The position numbers and the translations under genes were made by a program. Shown here piece after piece: positions 25,763 to 33,830 of a DNA stretch of 64,000 nucleotides. The DNA is from Spirochaeta isovalerica (GTDB taxonomy: Bacteria > Spirochaetota > Spirochaetia > DSM-2461), in NCBI RefSeq assembly GCF_014207565.1, contig NZ_JACHGJ010000010.1:1-64000 (forward strand), read 5' to 3'. How positions within the stretch are numbered: position 1 is the stretch's first letter; each line of letters starts with the position of its first letter. The notes under the pieces were generated by a model, which searched no databases, was not told the origin of the DNA, and was given only the letters and a program-made list of their open reading frames with translations.

Positions 25763-26674
25763 TTAATGTAACACATTTTTCGGGTAATCATAAAAAATTT
25801 CCCGGCACTGTTTTTTTCCGCATCCATTCCAGGATTCCGTTTCCATGATGAAAAGGCCGCAAGTGGGAAAACTATCTCTGCCCATGCCGGTAAAGTAGTA
25901 TTCCGCCATCTCTATCGAGGGATTATGTCCGATGATGATGATAGAGCGTATAGAATCATCCATACTTCTGATCAGTTCTCTGAAATCGCCAATTTCACAG
26001 AGGTACAGGTCCTCTTCAAAGCGGATTTTATTCATGTCATAACCCAGCCCTTCGGCTATCCGCTCCGCAGTCGAAGCTGCCCGGATAGCCGGACTGCTGA
26101 TAATCAGGTCGGCCCGGAAGTTTCTGGCGGCCAGTCTTCTCCCCATTTTCAGGCTGTCTTTTTCCCCTCTTGCGTTCAGGGGGCGGTCGAAATCCCGCAT
26201 TATGGAACTGCCATGAGCTGATTTGCCATGACGGATAAAACAGATTTCTTTCATAAAACCCTCTCTGCTCTGTATTATCTGAGTGATTTGCTCAAAACTT
26301 TTTCTCAATTTCCGGGGCCAAATTTTTTTCCGGCCCGCATCAATGGAAAACCACTTTCTCTTTCTCTTTTTCTCTTCGGGCCAATGCTCTGCGACATGAC
26401 TGACTTTCATCAGGAATAGTTTGACTTTTACTTTGCTATTCCCTTTCGGATGTCCGTATTTCGTAAAGGCCGAGTCAAAAACCGTTCCTTCGATTCCCGC
26501 TTCCTCCCGGGCTTCCATCAAAGCAACTTCCCGATTGGAAAGGCCCTGTTCTTTGTGCCCTTTGGGCAGCATCCATCGGGAATCGCCTCTCTTTTTAATA
26601 AGAAGAATCTCAATTTCAGAGTTACTGTTTATTCTGTAGGGAACGACTCCGCTATGGGTTGCTTTCTTTTTCAT
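25763..26674 (-). CDS. Nudix - SixA-type histidine phosphatase fusion
   Basis: The 303-residue protein joins two enzymes. Residues 1-135 form a Nudix domain of the PKGH type (WMLPKGHKEQG, then EAREEAGI); the box is imperfect, with Leu where the first Glu is expected and Met for the first Arg. Residues 140-290 form a histidine phosphatase like SixA (CFIRHGKSAH, SSPAIRAASTAE, IIIIGHNPSIE). The same order occurs in mycobacterial MutT1, which degrades 8-oxo-dGTP and dinucleoside polyphosphates. SixA removes phosphate from histidine phosphoproteins related to HPr. Which activity dominates here is unclear. Confidence 0.8.
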   Translation of the reverse strand: MKKKATHSGVVPYRINSNSEIEILLIKKRGDSRWMLPKGHKEQGLSNREVALMEAREEAGIEGTVFDSAFTKYGHPKGNSKVKVKLFLMKVSHVAEHWPEEKKRKRKWFSIDAGRKKIWPRKLRKSFEQITQIIQSREGFMKEICFIRHGKSAHGSSIMRDFDRPLNARGEKDSLKMGRRLAARNFRADLIISSPAIRAASTAERIAEGLGYDMNKIRFEEDLYLCEIGDFRELIRSMDDSIRSIIIIGHNPSIEMAEYYFTGMGRDSFPTCGLFIMETESWNGCGKKQCREIFYDYPKNVLH

Positions 26675-26722
26675 ATTTAAAATGCTGTCCTTTTATATGT
26701 TAATGCAAAAATTAACGTCAGG

Positions 26723-26752
26723 TTGACATAAAATTCATCATGACAAAATAAT
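26723..26752 (+). promoter_or_regulatory. Promoter of the phosphofructokinase-polyphosphate kinase operon
   Basis: TTGACA (26723-26728), an 18-base spacer and AATAAT (26747-26752), leaving a leader of about 23 bases with AAGGGG before the ATG. Confidence 0.5.
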
Positions 26753-26781
26753 TAAAATAGATATATAAGGGGATTAACCAT

Positions 26782-27849
26782 ATGAGTACGATAAAATCGA
26801 AAGGAAAAAAAATCGGGATACTGACCGCCGGCGGAGATTGCCCGGGGCTCAATGCCGCTATCCGGGGGGTCGGGAAGACGGCTATACTCGAATACGGCAT
26901 GGAGGTTTACGGCTTCTCTTCGGGGTATCTGGGGCTGATCAATAAAGAGTACCGTCAACTTTCGGAGAGAGATCTTTCGGGGATTCTCACGCTCGGTGGC
27001 ACCATTCTGGGAACATCGCGGGAAAAACCCTATAAAAATGTCGATTATGATGATTACATAAACAGTAAGCCGGCGCAGATTGTCGAAACCTACAGGGAGA
27101 TCGGCCTCGACGCCCTGGTCTGCATCGGGGGAAACGGTACAATGAAAACGGCCCATAAACTTCAGATGGAAGGCCTGAATGTCGTTGCCTTACCTAAGAC
27201 AATTGATAATGATGTCTGGGGGACGGACCTGACTTTCGGTTTCGATTCGGCCGTGCAGATCGCCGCAGAGGCAATTGACCGCATCCATTCCACAGCGAAC
27301 TCTCATAAGAGGATCATGGTCGTCGAGGTCATGGGGCATCACGCCGGGTGGCTGACGCTCTATTCGGGAATTGCCGGCGGGGCCGATATGATTCTCATTC
27401 CCGAAATCCCCTACAAGGAAAAAGTGATTAAAAAATATCTGGAGCATCGCTACAATGAAGGGAAGCCCTATTCGATCATTATCGTTGCCGAGGGGATCAG
27501 CATACCCAGGAAATCCAGCGGAGCATCAGCAACGATCAGACCGGCCCATTATATTGCCAAGCTTGTAACAAAGCTCACGGGTCTCGAAGCACGCGAGACA
27601 ATACTCGGGTATATTCAGAGAGGCGGTTCTCCTTCACCTATGGACCGGATATTGGCCACGCGCCTCGGATCATATGCTGCGGATCTCATAGCCCGGGAGG
27701 AATTCGGAACAATGGCTGCCCTGGAGGGGGATCGGATCGTCGCCCGGCCTCTGGAGGAGGTGGCGGGTAAGCTGAAGCTGGTTACGGAAGATCTCGATCT
27801 GATACGCCATGCCAGAGCAATCGATACCTGTTTCGGGGATGCCTACTGA
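26782..27849 (+). CDS. pfkA: 6-phosphofructokinase, phosphate donor uncertain
   Basis: The 355-residue protein has the PfkA motifs TAGGDCPGLNAAIR (residues 15-28), GGNGT (116-120) and PKTIDND (138-144). It phosphorylates fructose 6-phosphate in glycolysis. The donor-specificity residues disagree: glycine at 119 (as E. coli Gly104) suggests ATP, while lysine 139 (as E. coli Gly124) is usual in PPi enzymes and in some ATP enzymes of the same clade. Asn118 replaces the usual metal-binding Asp, which is unusual. The next gene, ppk, overlaps by one base, tying glycolysis to polyphosphate synthesis. Confidence 0.9.
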   Translation: MSTIKSKGKKIGILTAGGDCPGLNAAIRGVGKTAILEYGMEVYGFSSGYLGLINKEYRQLSERDLSGILTLGGTILGTSREKPYKNVDYDDYINSKPAQIVETYREIGLDALVCIGGNGTMKTAHKLQMEGLNVVALPKTIDNDVWGTDLTFGFDSAVQIAAEAIDRIHSTANSHKRIMVVEVMGHHAGWLTLYSGIAGGADMILIPEIPYKEKVIKKYLEHRYNEGKPYSIIIVAEGISIPRKSSGASATIRPAHYIAKLVTKLTGLEARETILGYIQRGGSPSPMDRILATRLGSYAADLIAREEFGTMAALEGDRIVARPLEEVAGKLKLVTEDLDLIRHARAIDTCFGDAY

Positions 27850-29897
27850 TGGAGCAGTTTCGAAACAAGGAGGTCAGCTGGCTTTCCTTTAACGGGAGGG
27901 TTCTGCAGGAAGCGGCCGATCCTTCGGTCCCTCTGGCCGACCGCATTAAATTTCTGGGTATTTATTCCAACAACCTCGATGAGTTTTTCCGGGTTAAAGT
28001 CGCCGGTCTTATCCACATGGTAAAACTGGAGCGGATCGATCCCGAACTGATAGGCGGGTCTGATCCCCAATCGGTACTGGATGAGATCGCCGAAATTGTC
28101 AAAAGGCAGCGTGCCCGTTTCGAAGAACTCATCAATTGCGTAGTCGAAGAGCTGAAGACTGAAAAAATCATAATCAAGCGCTATACAGAGTTATCCGCCG
28201 AACAGGAGATCTTCGTTCAGGAATACTTCAACAAAAAAGTTCGCTCTCATATTTTTCCCATGGTTCTGGATTTCCGGTATAAGTTTCCCAAGCTCAAAGA
28301 CCAGGTTTTATATCTCGCCGTAGAGCTTCATCTGAAACAGCGGGGAAAGAAGTACAGTATTATAGAAATCCCCACGAAAATTCTCCCCCGCTTTGTAAAG
28401 CTCCCAACGGAAAGCGGTGAAGATCATATCATTTTCATTGATGAAATTGTGCGTTTCGGTCTTCCTTCCATTTTCAGGATGCTGAATCTCAAAGAGTATC
28501 ACTCCTACAATATCAAAGTCACCAATGATGCGGGGCTCGATCTGGAAGACGATCTGGAGACCAGCTATGTCAGTAAAATCAACAAGAGCCTCAAGAAGAG
28601 AAAACAGGGGCCTCTGGTCCGCTTCGTTTACGATAATACCATACCCGATGAAATGTTCCGCCTGATCCATTCGAAGATGAAACTGGGAAAAACTCAGTTT
28701 CTCACACCGGGCGGACGGTATCATTATATCAAGGATTTCACGCAATTGCCTTCCATGACCTTACTGAAAGAGGAAAAGCGGCATAATCAGTTGAGGCATC
28801 CCGCTCTCTTGGGCAAAAACAGGATTCTCGGCGTATTGAAAAAGCAGGACCTGCTGCTTCACTTTCCCTATCACAGTTACGAAACGATCATCGACTTCCT
28901 CCGGGAAGCTTCCATCGATCCCAATGTCGAATCCATCAGCATCACTCTGTACCGGGTCGCGCGGTATTCCAGCATCGTCAACGCGCTGATCAATGCCTTG
29001 AGAAACAGAAAAGCCGTAACCGTCATCGTCGAGCTTCAGGCCCGGTTCGATGAAAAATCCAATATTTTCTGGGCCGAGAAGCTTAAGGAAGAAGGGGCCA
29101 ATGTCATTTTCGGTTTCAGCGGCATGAAGGTCCATTCCAAGCTCTGCCTTGTTACGAGGAGAAACAGGAAGCGGGAGCTCGAATATTACAGCACAATCGG
29201 CACGGGAAATTTCAATGAAGATACGGCCAGGCTCTACACCGATACCTATCTTCTCACAGGCAGCAGAGAAATCGGAAAAGAGGTGGAATCTGTTTTCGCG
29301 TTTCTGATCAGATCCTATTATATCAAAGCTCCGGAATATCTGCTCCTTTCTCCTGTAACGAACAGAACGGGCATTACAGCTTGTATCGAAAGGGAGAAAC
29401 AGAATGCTCTTGAGGGAAAACAAGCCTTTATTTATATAAAGATGAATAATTTTGCCGATGTCGATATGGGAGAAGCTCTTCTGCAGGCGGCGGAAGCCGG
29501 CGTTCGGGTAAAGATGCTCGTCCGGGGAATGTTTACGCTTCAGCTCGATGGGAAACGGGGCGGAGGCAACATAGAAGCGCGCAGTATTGTCGATAAATAC
29601 CTGGAGCATTCGCGCTATCTGATTTTCTGCAACGGCGGAGATGAAAAAGTCTATATTACCTCTTCGGATCTGCAGCCGAGGAACCTCGACAGGCGTGTAG
29701 AGGTCAGCTGCCCCATATTGCATAAAAAACTCCGGAGGGAGATCATCGATATTTTTGAAATATACTGGCGGGATAATGTCAAAGCCCGGATCCTCGATTA
29801 TTCACTGGCGAATAAATATGTCTCGGAGCAGGGAGACACTCCTTTCAGAGCTCAGGATGAGATCTATCGTTTCCTCAGCGGAAATACTGAGTCCTGA
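27849..29897 (+). CDS. ppk1: Polyphosphate kinase 1
   Basis: The 682-residue protein has the Ppk1 layout: N-terminal EVSWLSFNGRVLQEA and FLGIYSNNLDEFFRVKVAG, a head domain, and two phospholipase D-like catalytic domains. The phospho-acceptor histidine is in GMKVHSKLCLV, and IGTGNFNEDTARLYTD follows. It reversibly transfers the gamma phosphate of ATP to polyphosphate. Its ATG overlaps the phosphofructokinase stop (TGATG). A terminator follows 5 bases after the stop. Confidence 0.96.
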   Translation: MEQFRNKEVSWLSFNGRVLQEAADPSVPLADRIKFLGIYSNNLDEFFRVKVAGLIHMVKLERIDPELIGGSDPQSVLDEIAEIVKRQRARFEELINCVVEELKTEKIIIKRYTELSAEQEIFVQEYFNKKVRSHIFPMVLDFRYKFPKLKDQVLYLAVELHLKQRGKKYSIIEIPTKILPRFVKLPTESGEDHIIFIDEIVRFGLPSIFRMLNLKEYHSYNIKVTNDAGLDLEDDLETSYVSKINKSLKKRKQGPLVRFVYDNTIPDEMFRLIHSKMKLGKTQFLTPGGRYHYIKDFTQLPSMTLLKEEKRHNQLRHPALLGKNRILGVLKKQDLLLHFPYHSYETIIDFLREASIDPNVESISITLYRVARYSSIVNALINALRNRKAVTVIVELQARFDEKSNIFWAEKLKEEGANVIFGFSGMKVHSKLCLVTRRNRKRELEYYSTIGTGNFNEDTARLYTDTYLLTGSREIGKEVESVFAFLIRSYYIKAPEYLLLSPVTNRTGITACIEREKQNALEGKQAFIYIKMNNFADVDMGEALLQAAEAGVRVKMLVRGMFTLQLDGKRGGGNIEARSIVDKYLEHSRYLIFCNGGDEKVYITSSDLQPRNLDRRVEVSCPILHKKLRREIIDIFEIYWRDNVKARILDYSLANKYVSEQGDTPFRAQDEIYRFLSGNTES

Positions 29898-29901
29898 AAA
29901 C

Positions 29902-29931
29902 AACCCCGGTCTGTCTAGACTGACCGGGGTT
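29902..29931. terminator. Bidirectional terminator between ppk1 and the Na/Pi gene
   Basis: Ten-base-pair stem AACCCCGGTC / GACCGGGGTT around a loop TGTCTAGACT. The U-tracts are short on both sides. Confidence 0.7.
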
Positions 29932-29959
29932 TATAAGGCTTATATTCAATAGAAATCCT

Positions 29960-31612
29960 TTACTGTTGATCAGCCGGAGTCAAACGTCCGGCTATATAGG
30001 CTATATGGCTGTTGATTCTGCTGAAATAGGAGATCAGATCGAGGTGAACAGAAGAAGTGGCAATTGATTCGGAAAGGCCTTTGGACAATCTTCCGATGTG
30101 CATCTCTTTGTATTTTTCCTCATCCTTGTCCTTATAGGAATTGACGACTTTCATCGCCTCGACACTATCGTCGTTACGGAGAGCAGCAGTCAGTGATTCA
30201 AAGTTCTTGTTGACCTTGTAAATCAGATGCTCCAGCTCGTGAAAGCCATCTTCAGAAAAGAGTAGATCCTTCTCTATTTTCTTCGCTGCCAGGACCATTA
30301 TATTCTTATCAATGACATCTCCGATCGATTCAAGCTCATTCTGAATATACATATAATTCATGCAGCGCCGGGACTCTTCCGAAGAGAGCTCCTCCTGTGA
30401 AAGTCTGGCGAGGAATGTCATAATCGCTTTGTGAAGAATATCCACTTTGGAGTCCAGTTCACTGAATTTACCAAGAATCTCCGTATTTTTGCTTCGGAAA
30501 GCCACTTTCATTTCACTTATCATTTCCTGAATATATTCTGAGACTCTGATAATTTCTTTTCTGGTCATCATCAGTGAAAGTTCGACGCTTTTCCCGATAA
30601 GTCCGTTGTTAATGTATTTAGGACCGAATGGCTTGGGAGCTTCTCTTTCGGGGAATAACCGGTCAAAGAGTTTGACAATCAGTTTAAGATTCGGAAAAAC
30701 GATTATATGGTTGATAACCGGCATAAAAGTGAATCCCATGGCTATCTGCCGGGCTAGACTCTCAGTTCCCAGAACATGAAGGGTAAACCACTTTATCCCC
30801 CAGATATACAGCCTTTCTCCCTGAAAGGGAATACTCAGGAGGATAAAGACCCAGAAAGCTCCGATCAGCTGGAACAGGATATGGATATATGCGGAACGCT
30901 TCGCTTCCCAGTTGAGCGTTATGCTTCCGAGAACCGCTGTTATACAGGTCCCTACAGCCGCACCGAGATTTATGGGAATGGCCTGTTCGAGAGATATGGT
31001 TCCTGACATGGCCATGGCGATTGTTATTCCCGTTGTGGCACCCGATGATTGGATTATCATAGTAAAAAGCATTCCCAGAATGATTCCGAGAACAGGTGTT
31101 TCCACATTCTTCATCAGATCGATAAAGGGCTGATATGTTCTCAGGGGCTTCAGAGAAGAGGACATCATATCCATTCCCAGAAAAAGCAGTCCGAAAGTAA
31201 ATATGGTCATGCCGATGTGCCGGCTCTTTTTGGTTTTTGCTGAAATCAGCAGAACAAATCCTATAAATACGATAAATGTTGAAAATTTGGTTATCGAAGG
31301 GAAGGCGACCAGCTGAGGAAGGAAGGTTGAACCGAGTTCCGCCCCGAGCGTAACAGCCAGACTCTGCTGGAAAGTCATCAATCCCGCCCCGACAAGAGCC
31401 GCTTCCAGTACGGTGGTCGCGGAAGAAGACTGATTGACTATGGTGATTCCCAACCCGGTCAGATAACCTCTGTATTTATCTTTGGTCAGGGTCAGCATGA
31501 TACCCTTCATTTTACTGCCTGCAATTGATGTCAGGTGTTTGTTCATCTCCATCATCCCGAATAGAAAGACGGCTAATCCTCCTACCAGGGAAAAAAGATT
31601 CCAGATTGACAT
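29960..31612 (-). CDS. Na/Pi cotransporter family protein with PhoU-like tail, paralogue 1
   Basis: The 550-residue protein has two repeated membrane blocks, each with the QSS motif of the NptA/SLC34-like family (IVNQSSSATTV near residue 60; MIIQSSGATTG near 190). A cytoplasmic C-terminal helical region (about 350-540) resembles PhoU. It probably imports or exports phosphate with sodium. It overlaps the upstream unknown gene by one base (TAATG), and the pair follows a sigma-54 promoter next to an NtrC-type regulator. Confidence 0.88.
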   Translation of the reverse strand: MSIWNLFSLVGGLAVFLFGMMEMNKHLTSIAGSKMKGIMLTLTKDKYRGYLTGLGITIVNQSSSATTVLEAALVGAGLMTFQQSLAVTLGAELGSTFLPQLVAFPSITKFSTFIVFIGFVLLISAKTKKSRHIGMTIFTFGLLFLGMDMMSSSLKPLRTYQPFIDLMKNVETPVLGIILGMLFTMIIQSSGATTGITIAMAMSGTISLEQAIPINLGAAVGTCITAVLGSITLNWEAKRSAYIHILFQLIGAFWVFILLSIPFQGERLYIWGIKWFTLHVLGTESLARQIAMGFTFMPVINHIIVFPNLKLIVKLFDRLFPEREAPKPFGPKYINNGLIGKSVELSLMMTRKEIIRVSEYIQEMISEMKVAFRSKNTEILGKFSELDSKVDILHKAIMTFLARLSQEELSSEESRRCMNYMYIQNELESIGDVIDKNIMVLAAKKIEKDLLFSEDGFHELEHLIYKVNKNFESLTAALRNDDSVEAMKVVNSYKDKDEEKYKEMHIGRLSKGLSESIATSSVHLDLISYFSRINSHIAYIAGRLTPADQQ

Positions 31613-32298
31613 TATATAACTCCTCTTTTTACTTTTCTTTTTGTCATTCCCGTATCCAGTTTGGTCAGTCTGGTCAGGATTCGTTTATTGCTTTCGTCAA
31701 TTTGATTGAGATTACGCGCAATCTCTTCTGTATGTTTCTGCCAGGAAACCAGGTTTTTCTGTATCGAAAATTGATTAACCGTTACAGAGAATTTCCCCAT
31801 TATTTCGGAATAACGCTGAACAGCGCCTGCCGAAATGTTATGAGAATCGAAATAACCTTGAACGATTGTCACAAGAGCACTTATAAGCTCTTTTTCAACG
31901 CTGAAGAACTCGGCGTACTGAGACAATCTGCCAACCATGAAAATTGAATTCTGAATGTTCATGATTCTTTCGGTTATCCTGACTATCATCTGATAAATAA
32001 AGCGAATGTTGCTTTGTTCCATATCTGATATGTATATGTATTTTTCCGGACAGATTTCATAAGCATCTGCGTTCGTCAATTCAATCTTATATTTGAGAAA
32101 TACATCGTGATTGTATCCCTCTGAAGTAGATTCCAGTAGATCCGATATATAGTTTATTAACAGAGACATCACTCCGTACAGGGTGCCTTCCGACTGAAAT
32201 TTTCTTGAAATACTTATGGCATTCTGATGTTTCCAAAATGGCTTTAACGTATTAAAACCGGAAAGGGTACGATTTTCTTTTCTTTTCCTTATTTTCAT
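31612..32298 (-). CDS. Unknown protein coupled to the Na/Pi transporter
   Basis: I do not recognise this 228-residue protein. It starts with a basic segment (MKIRKRKENR) and is predicted mostly helical, with heptad-like stretches (RFIYQMIVRITERIMNIQ; KHTEEIARNLNQIDESNKRIL). There is no membrane helix or catalytic motif. GAGGTGAG precedes the ATG. As first gene of the sigma-54-driven pair, it may be a PhoU-like partner of the transporter; that is inference from position and helical content only. Confidence 0.6.
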   Translation of the reverse strand: MKIRKRKENRTLSGFNTLKPFWKHQNAISISRKFQSEGTLYGVMSLLINYISDLLESTSEGYNHDVFLKYKIELTNADAYEICPEKYIYISDMEQSNIRFIYQMIVRITERIMNIQNSIFMVGRLSQYAEFFSVEKELISALVTIVQGYFDSHNISAGAVQRYSEIMGKFSVTVNQFSIQKNLVSWQKHTEEIARNLNQIDESNKRILTRLTKLDTGMTKRKVKRGVI

Positions 32299-32321
32299 AT
32301 CTCACCTCTACTGCTACATAT

Positions 32322-32337
32322 TGCAAATATCATACCA
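32322..32337 (-). promoter_or_regulatory. Sigma-54 promoter of the Na/Pi operon
   Basis: On the minus strand TGGTAT-GATAT-TTGCA matches the -24/-12 consensus TGGCAC-N5-TTGCA at all key positions (GG at -24, GC at -12). Transcription would start near 32311, 13 bases before the ATG, leaving room for GAGGTGAG. A sigma-54-dependent activator gene lies directly upstream. Confidence 0.75.
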
Positions 32338-32339
32338 GG

Positions 32340-32352
32340 ACAATATGATTGT
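32340..32352. repeat. Inverted repeat next to the -24 element
   Basis: ACAAT-ATG-ATTGT, a 5-base inverted repeat just upstream of the sigma-54 promoter. It may be a binding site or chance in AT-rich sequence. Confidence 0.35.
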
Positions 32353-32385
32353 TTTTTTATTCTATCTAAGTCCTTTTTATGTAAG

Positions 32386-32400
32386 CAGATGCGAAATCTG
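32386..32400. promoter_or_regulatory. Possible enhancer site for the NtrC-type activator
   Basis: CAGAT-GCGAA-ATCTG, an inverted repeat centred about 60 bases upstream of the -24 element, between the activator gene and its presumed target. Enhancer sites of this family are usually dyads of this size. Confidence 0.4.
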
Positions 32401-32447
32401 AATAAAAATTATACTGCCTCCTTTTTCTATTTATGCTCAAAGATTGA

Positions 32448-33830
32448 TCACGATCTGTTCATTTTCTTTGCAAGAGTGACGCGGCTGATTCCCATTTTTT
32501 CCGCGATCTGGGATTTATTAAAATTGTATTCATCCCGGAGAATCCTGATGAGCCGCTGTTCCATCATTTCTGTTAATGGCTCCAGCAAATCGCATTTCTC
32601 CCCATTGTTTCTGACAAAATCGGAGAGAAACCGATCCATATGATCGATAGGAGCCATAGACCCTTTTTCCATCAGATAATCGGGAACAGCGGATTCCTCA
32701 ATGATTTCACCATGAGTTTTAATGCACATGTTTGTGACAGTATTCTCAAGCTCCCGGACATTTCCGGGCCAGTCATACTTCATGAGTTTTTCCAGAATAT
32801 GTTCAGGTAATCCTTTTATCTTCTTATTCAGCTTTCTGTTCGATTCCGAAACAAAATAATCGAGCATTAAGGGGATATCTTCGCGACGGTATTTCAATGG
32901 GGGAACATGGAGCCTGGTGGCGTTGATCCGGTAAAAGAGATCCCGTCGGAATTGCCCGTTCTCGACTTCTCTTTCAATGTCCACATTAGTGGCGGCAATA
33001 ATCCTCGCCGTCATTTTTACAGCTTTGTTTCCGCCTAATCTGTGAAATTCCCTTTCCTGCAATACCCGGAGCAATTTGGACTGAAGAACGAGGGGCATCT
33101 CTCCGATTTCATCGAGGAAGATCGTTCCCTCTGCGGCCTTTTCAAATTTTCCGATCATTCGGGAATCGGCCCCTGTAAATGCCTGTTTCTCATGTCCGAA
33201 CAATTCATTATCCAATAGTGATTCACTTAACCCGGAGCAGTTCACGGCGACAAAAGGTTCGTTTTTTCTCCGGCTTCCGTAATGGAGAGCTCTGGCAATC
33301 AATTCCTTTCCCGTTCCGTTCTCACCTGTAATCAATACAGAAATATCTTTATTGAGGAGGAGGCCGATCTGCTTGAAAATGCCCTGCATGGCTTCGGATT
33401 TTCCGATAATCCGGTTCAGGCTGTAGTAGCTGCTCTGCTCTTCAACCATGAAATTAATAACTTTCTCAATTCTGCTGGTTTTCAGTACCCGGTTCAAAAT
33501 GACCTGGATTTTGTCAATATCGAGCGGTTTTTCAAGATAATCATAGGCTCCCATGGCCATGGCCTGAATGATCACTTCGAAGTTGCCCTGTCCTGAAATC
33601 ATTACGACACAGAGGTCCTGCTTATGCTTCTTCACTTCCCTGAGGATTTCCAGTCCGTTTTCTCCGGAAAGGTTATAGTCGAGAAAAAGGACATCGATTG
33701 TCTGATTCCCGATGATTTCCAGAGTTTTCCTGCGGTTAGATGCTCCATAAACCCTGTGCTCTTCGGAGAGAAGAGATTGAAAACTCTTTATGATATTTTT
33801 CTCATCATCAACAACAAGAATCTCAGCCAT
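32448..33830 (-). CDS. Sigma-54-dependent response regulator (NtrC/AtoC type)
   Basis: The 460-residue protein has a receiver (VVDDEKN, acceptor aspartate in [12 protein letters not shown], lysine in LEKPL), an AAA+ domain (Walker A GENGTGKE, Walker [12 protein letters not shown]), and a Fis-type helix-turn-helix at the end ([19 protein letters not shown]). The sigma-54-contacting loop reads QAFTGA rather than GAFTGA. I place the start at ATG 33830, nine bases after GGGGAGG; a longer frame to 33890 lies inside the kinase gene. The gene overlaps the kinase stop by 8 bases. Its probable target is the sigma-54 promoter just downstream. Confidence 0.93.
   Translation of the reverse strand: MAEILVVDDEKNIIKSFQSLLSEEHRVYGASNRRKTLEIIGNQTIDVLFLDYNLSGENGLEILREVKKHKQDLCVVMISGQGNFEVIIQAMAMGAYDYLEKPLDIDKIQVILNRVLKTSRIEKVINFMVEEQSSYYSLNRIIGKSEAMQGIFKQIGLLLNKDISVLITGENGTGKELIARALHYGSRRKNEPFVAVNCSGLSESLLDNELFGHEKQAFTGADSRMIGKFEKAAEGTIFLDEIGEMPLVLQSKLLRVLQEREFHRLGGNKAVKMTARIIAATNVDIEREVENGQFRRDLFYRINATRLHVPPLKYRREDIPLMLDYFVSESNRKLNKKIKGLPEHILEKLMKYDWPGNVRELENTVTNMCIKTHGEIIEESAVPDYLMEKGSMAPIDHMDRFLSDFVRNNGEKCDLLEPLTEMMEQRLIRILRDEYNFNKSQIAEKMGISRVTLAKKMNRS

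Noticed and set aside
28761-29723. Minus-strand frame of 320 codons inside ppk1
   Set aside because: Shadow of ppk1, which has complete family motifs.
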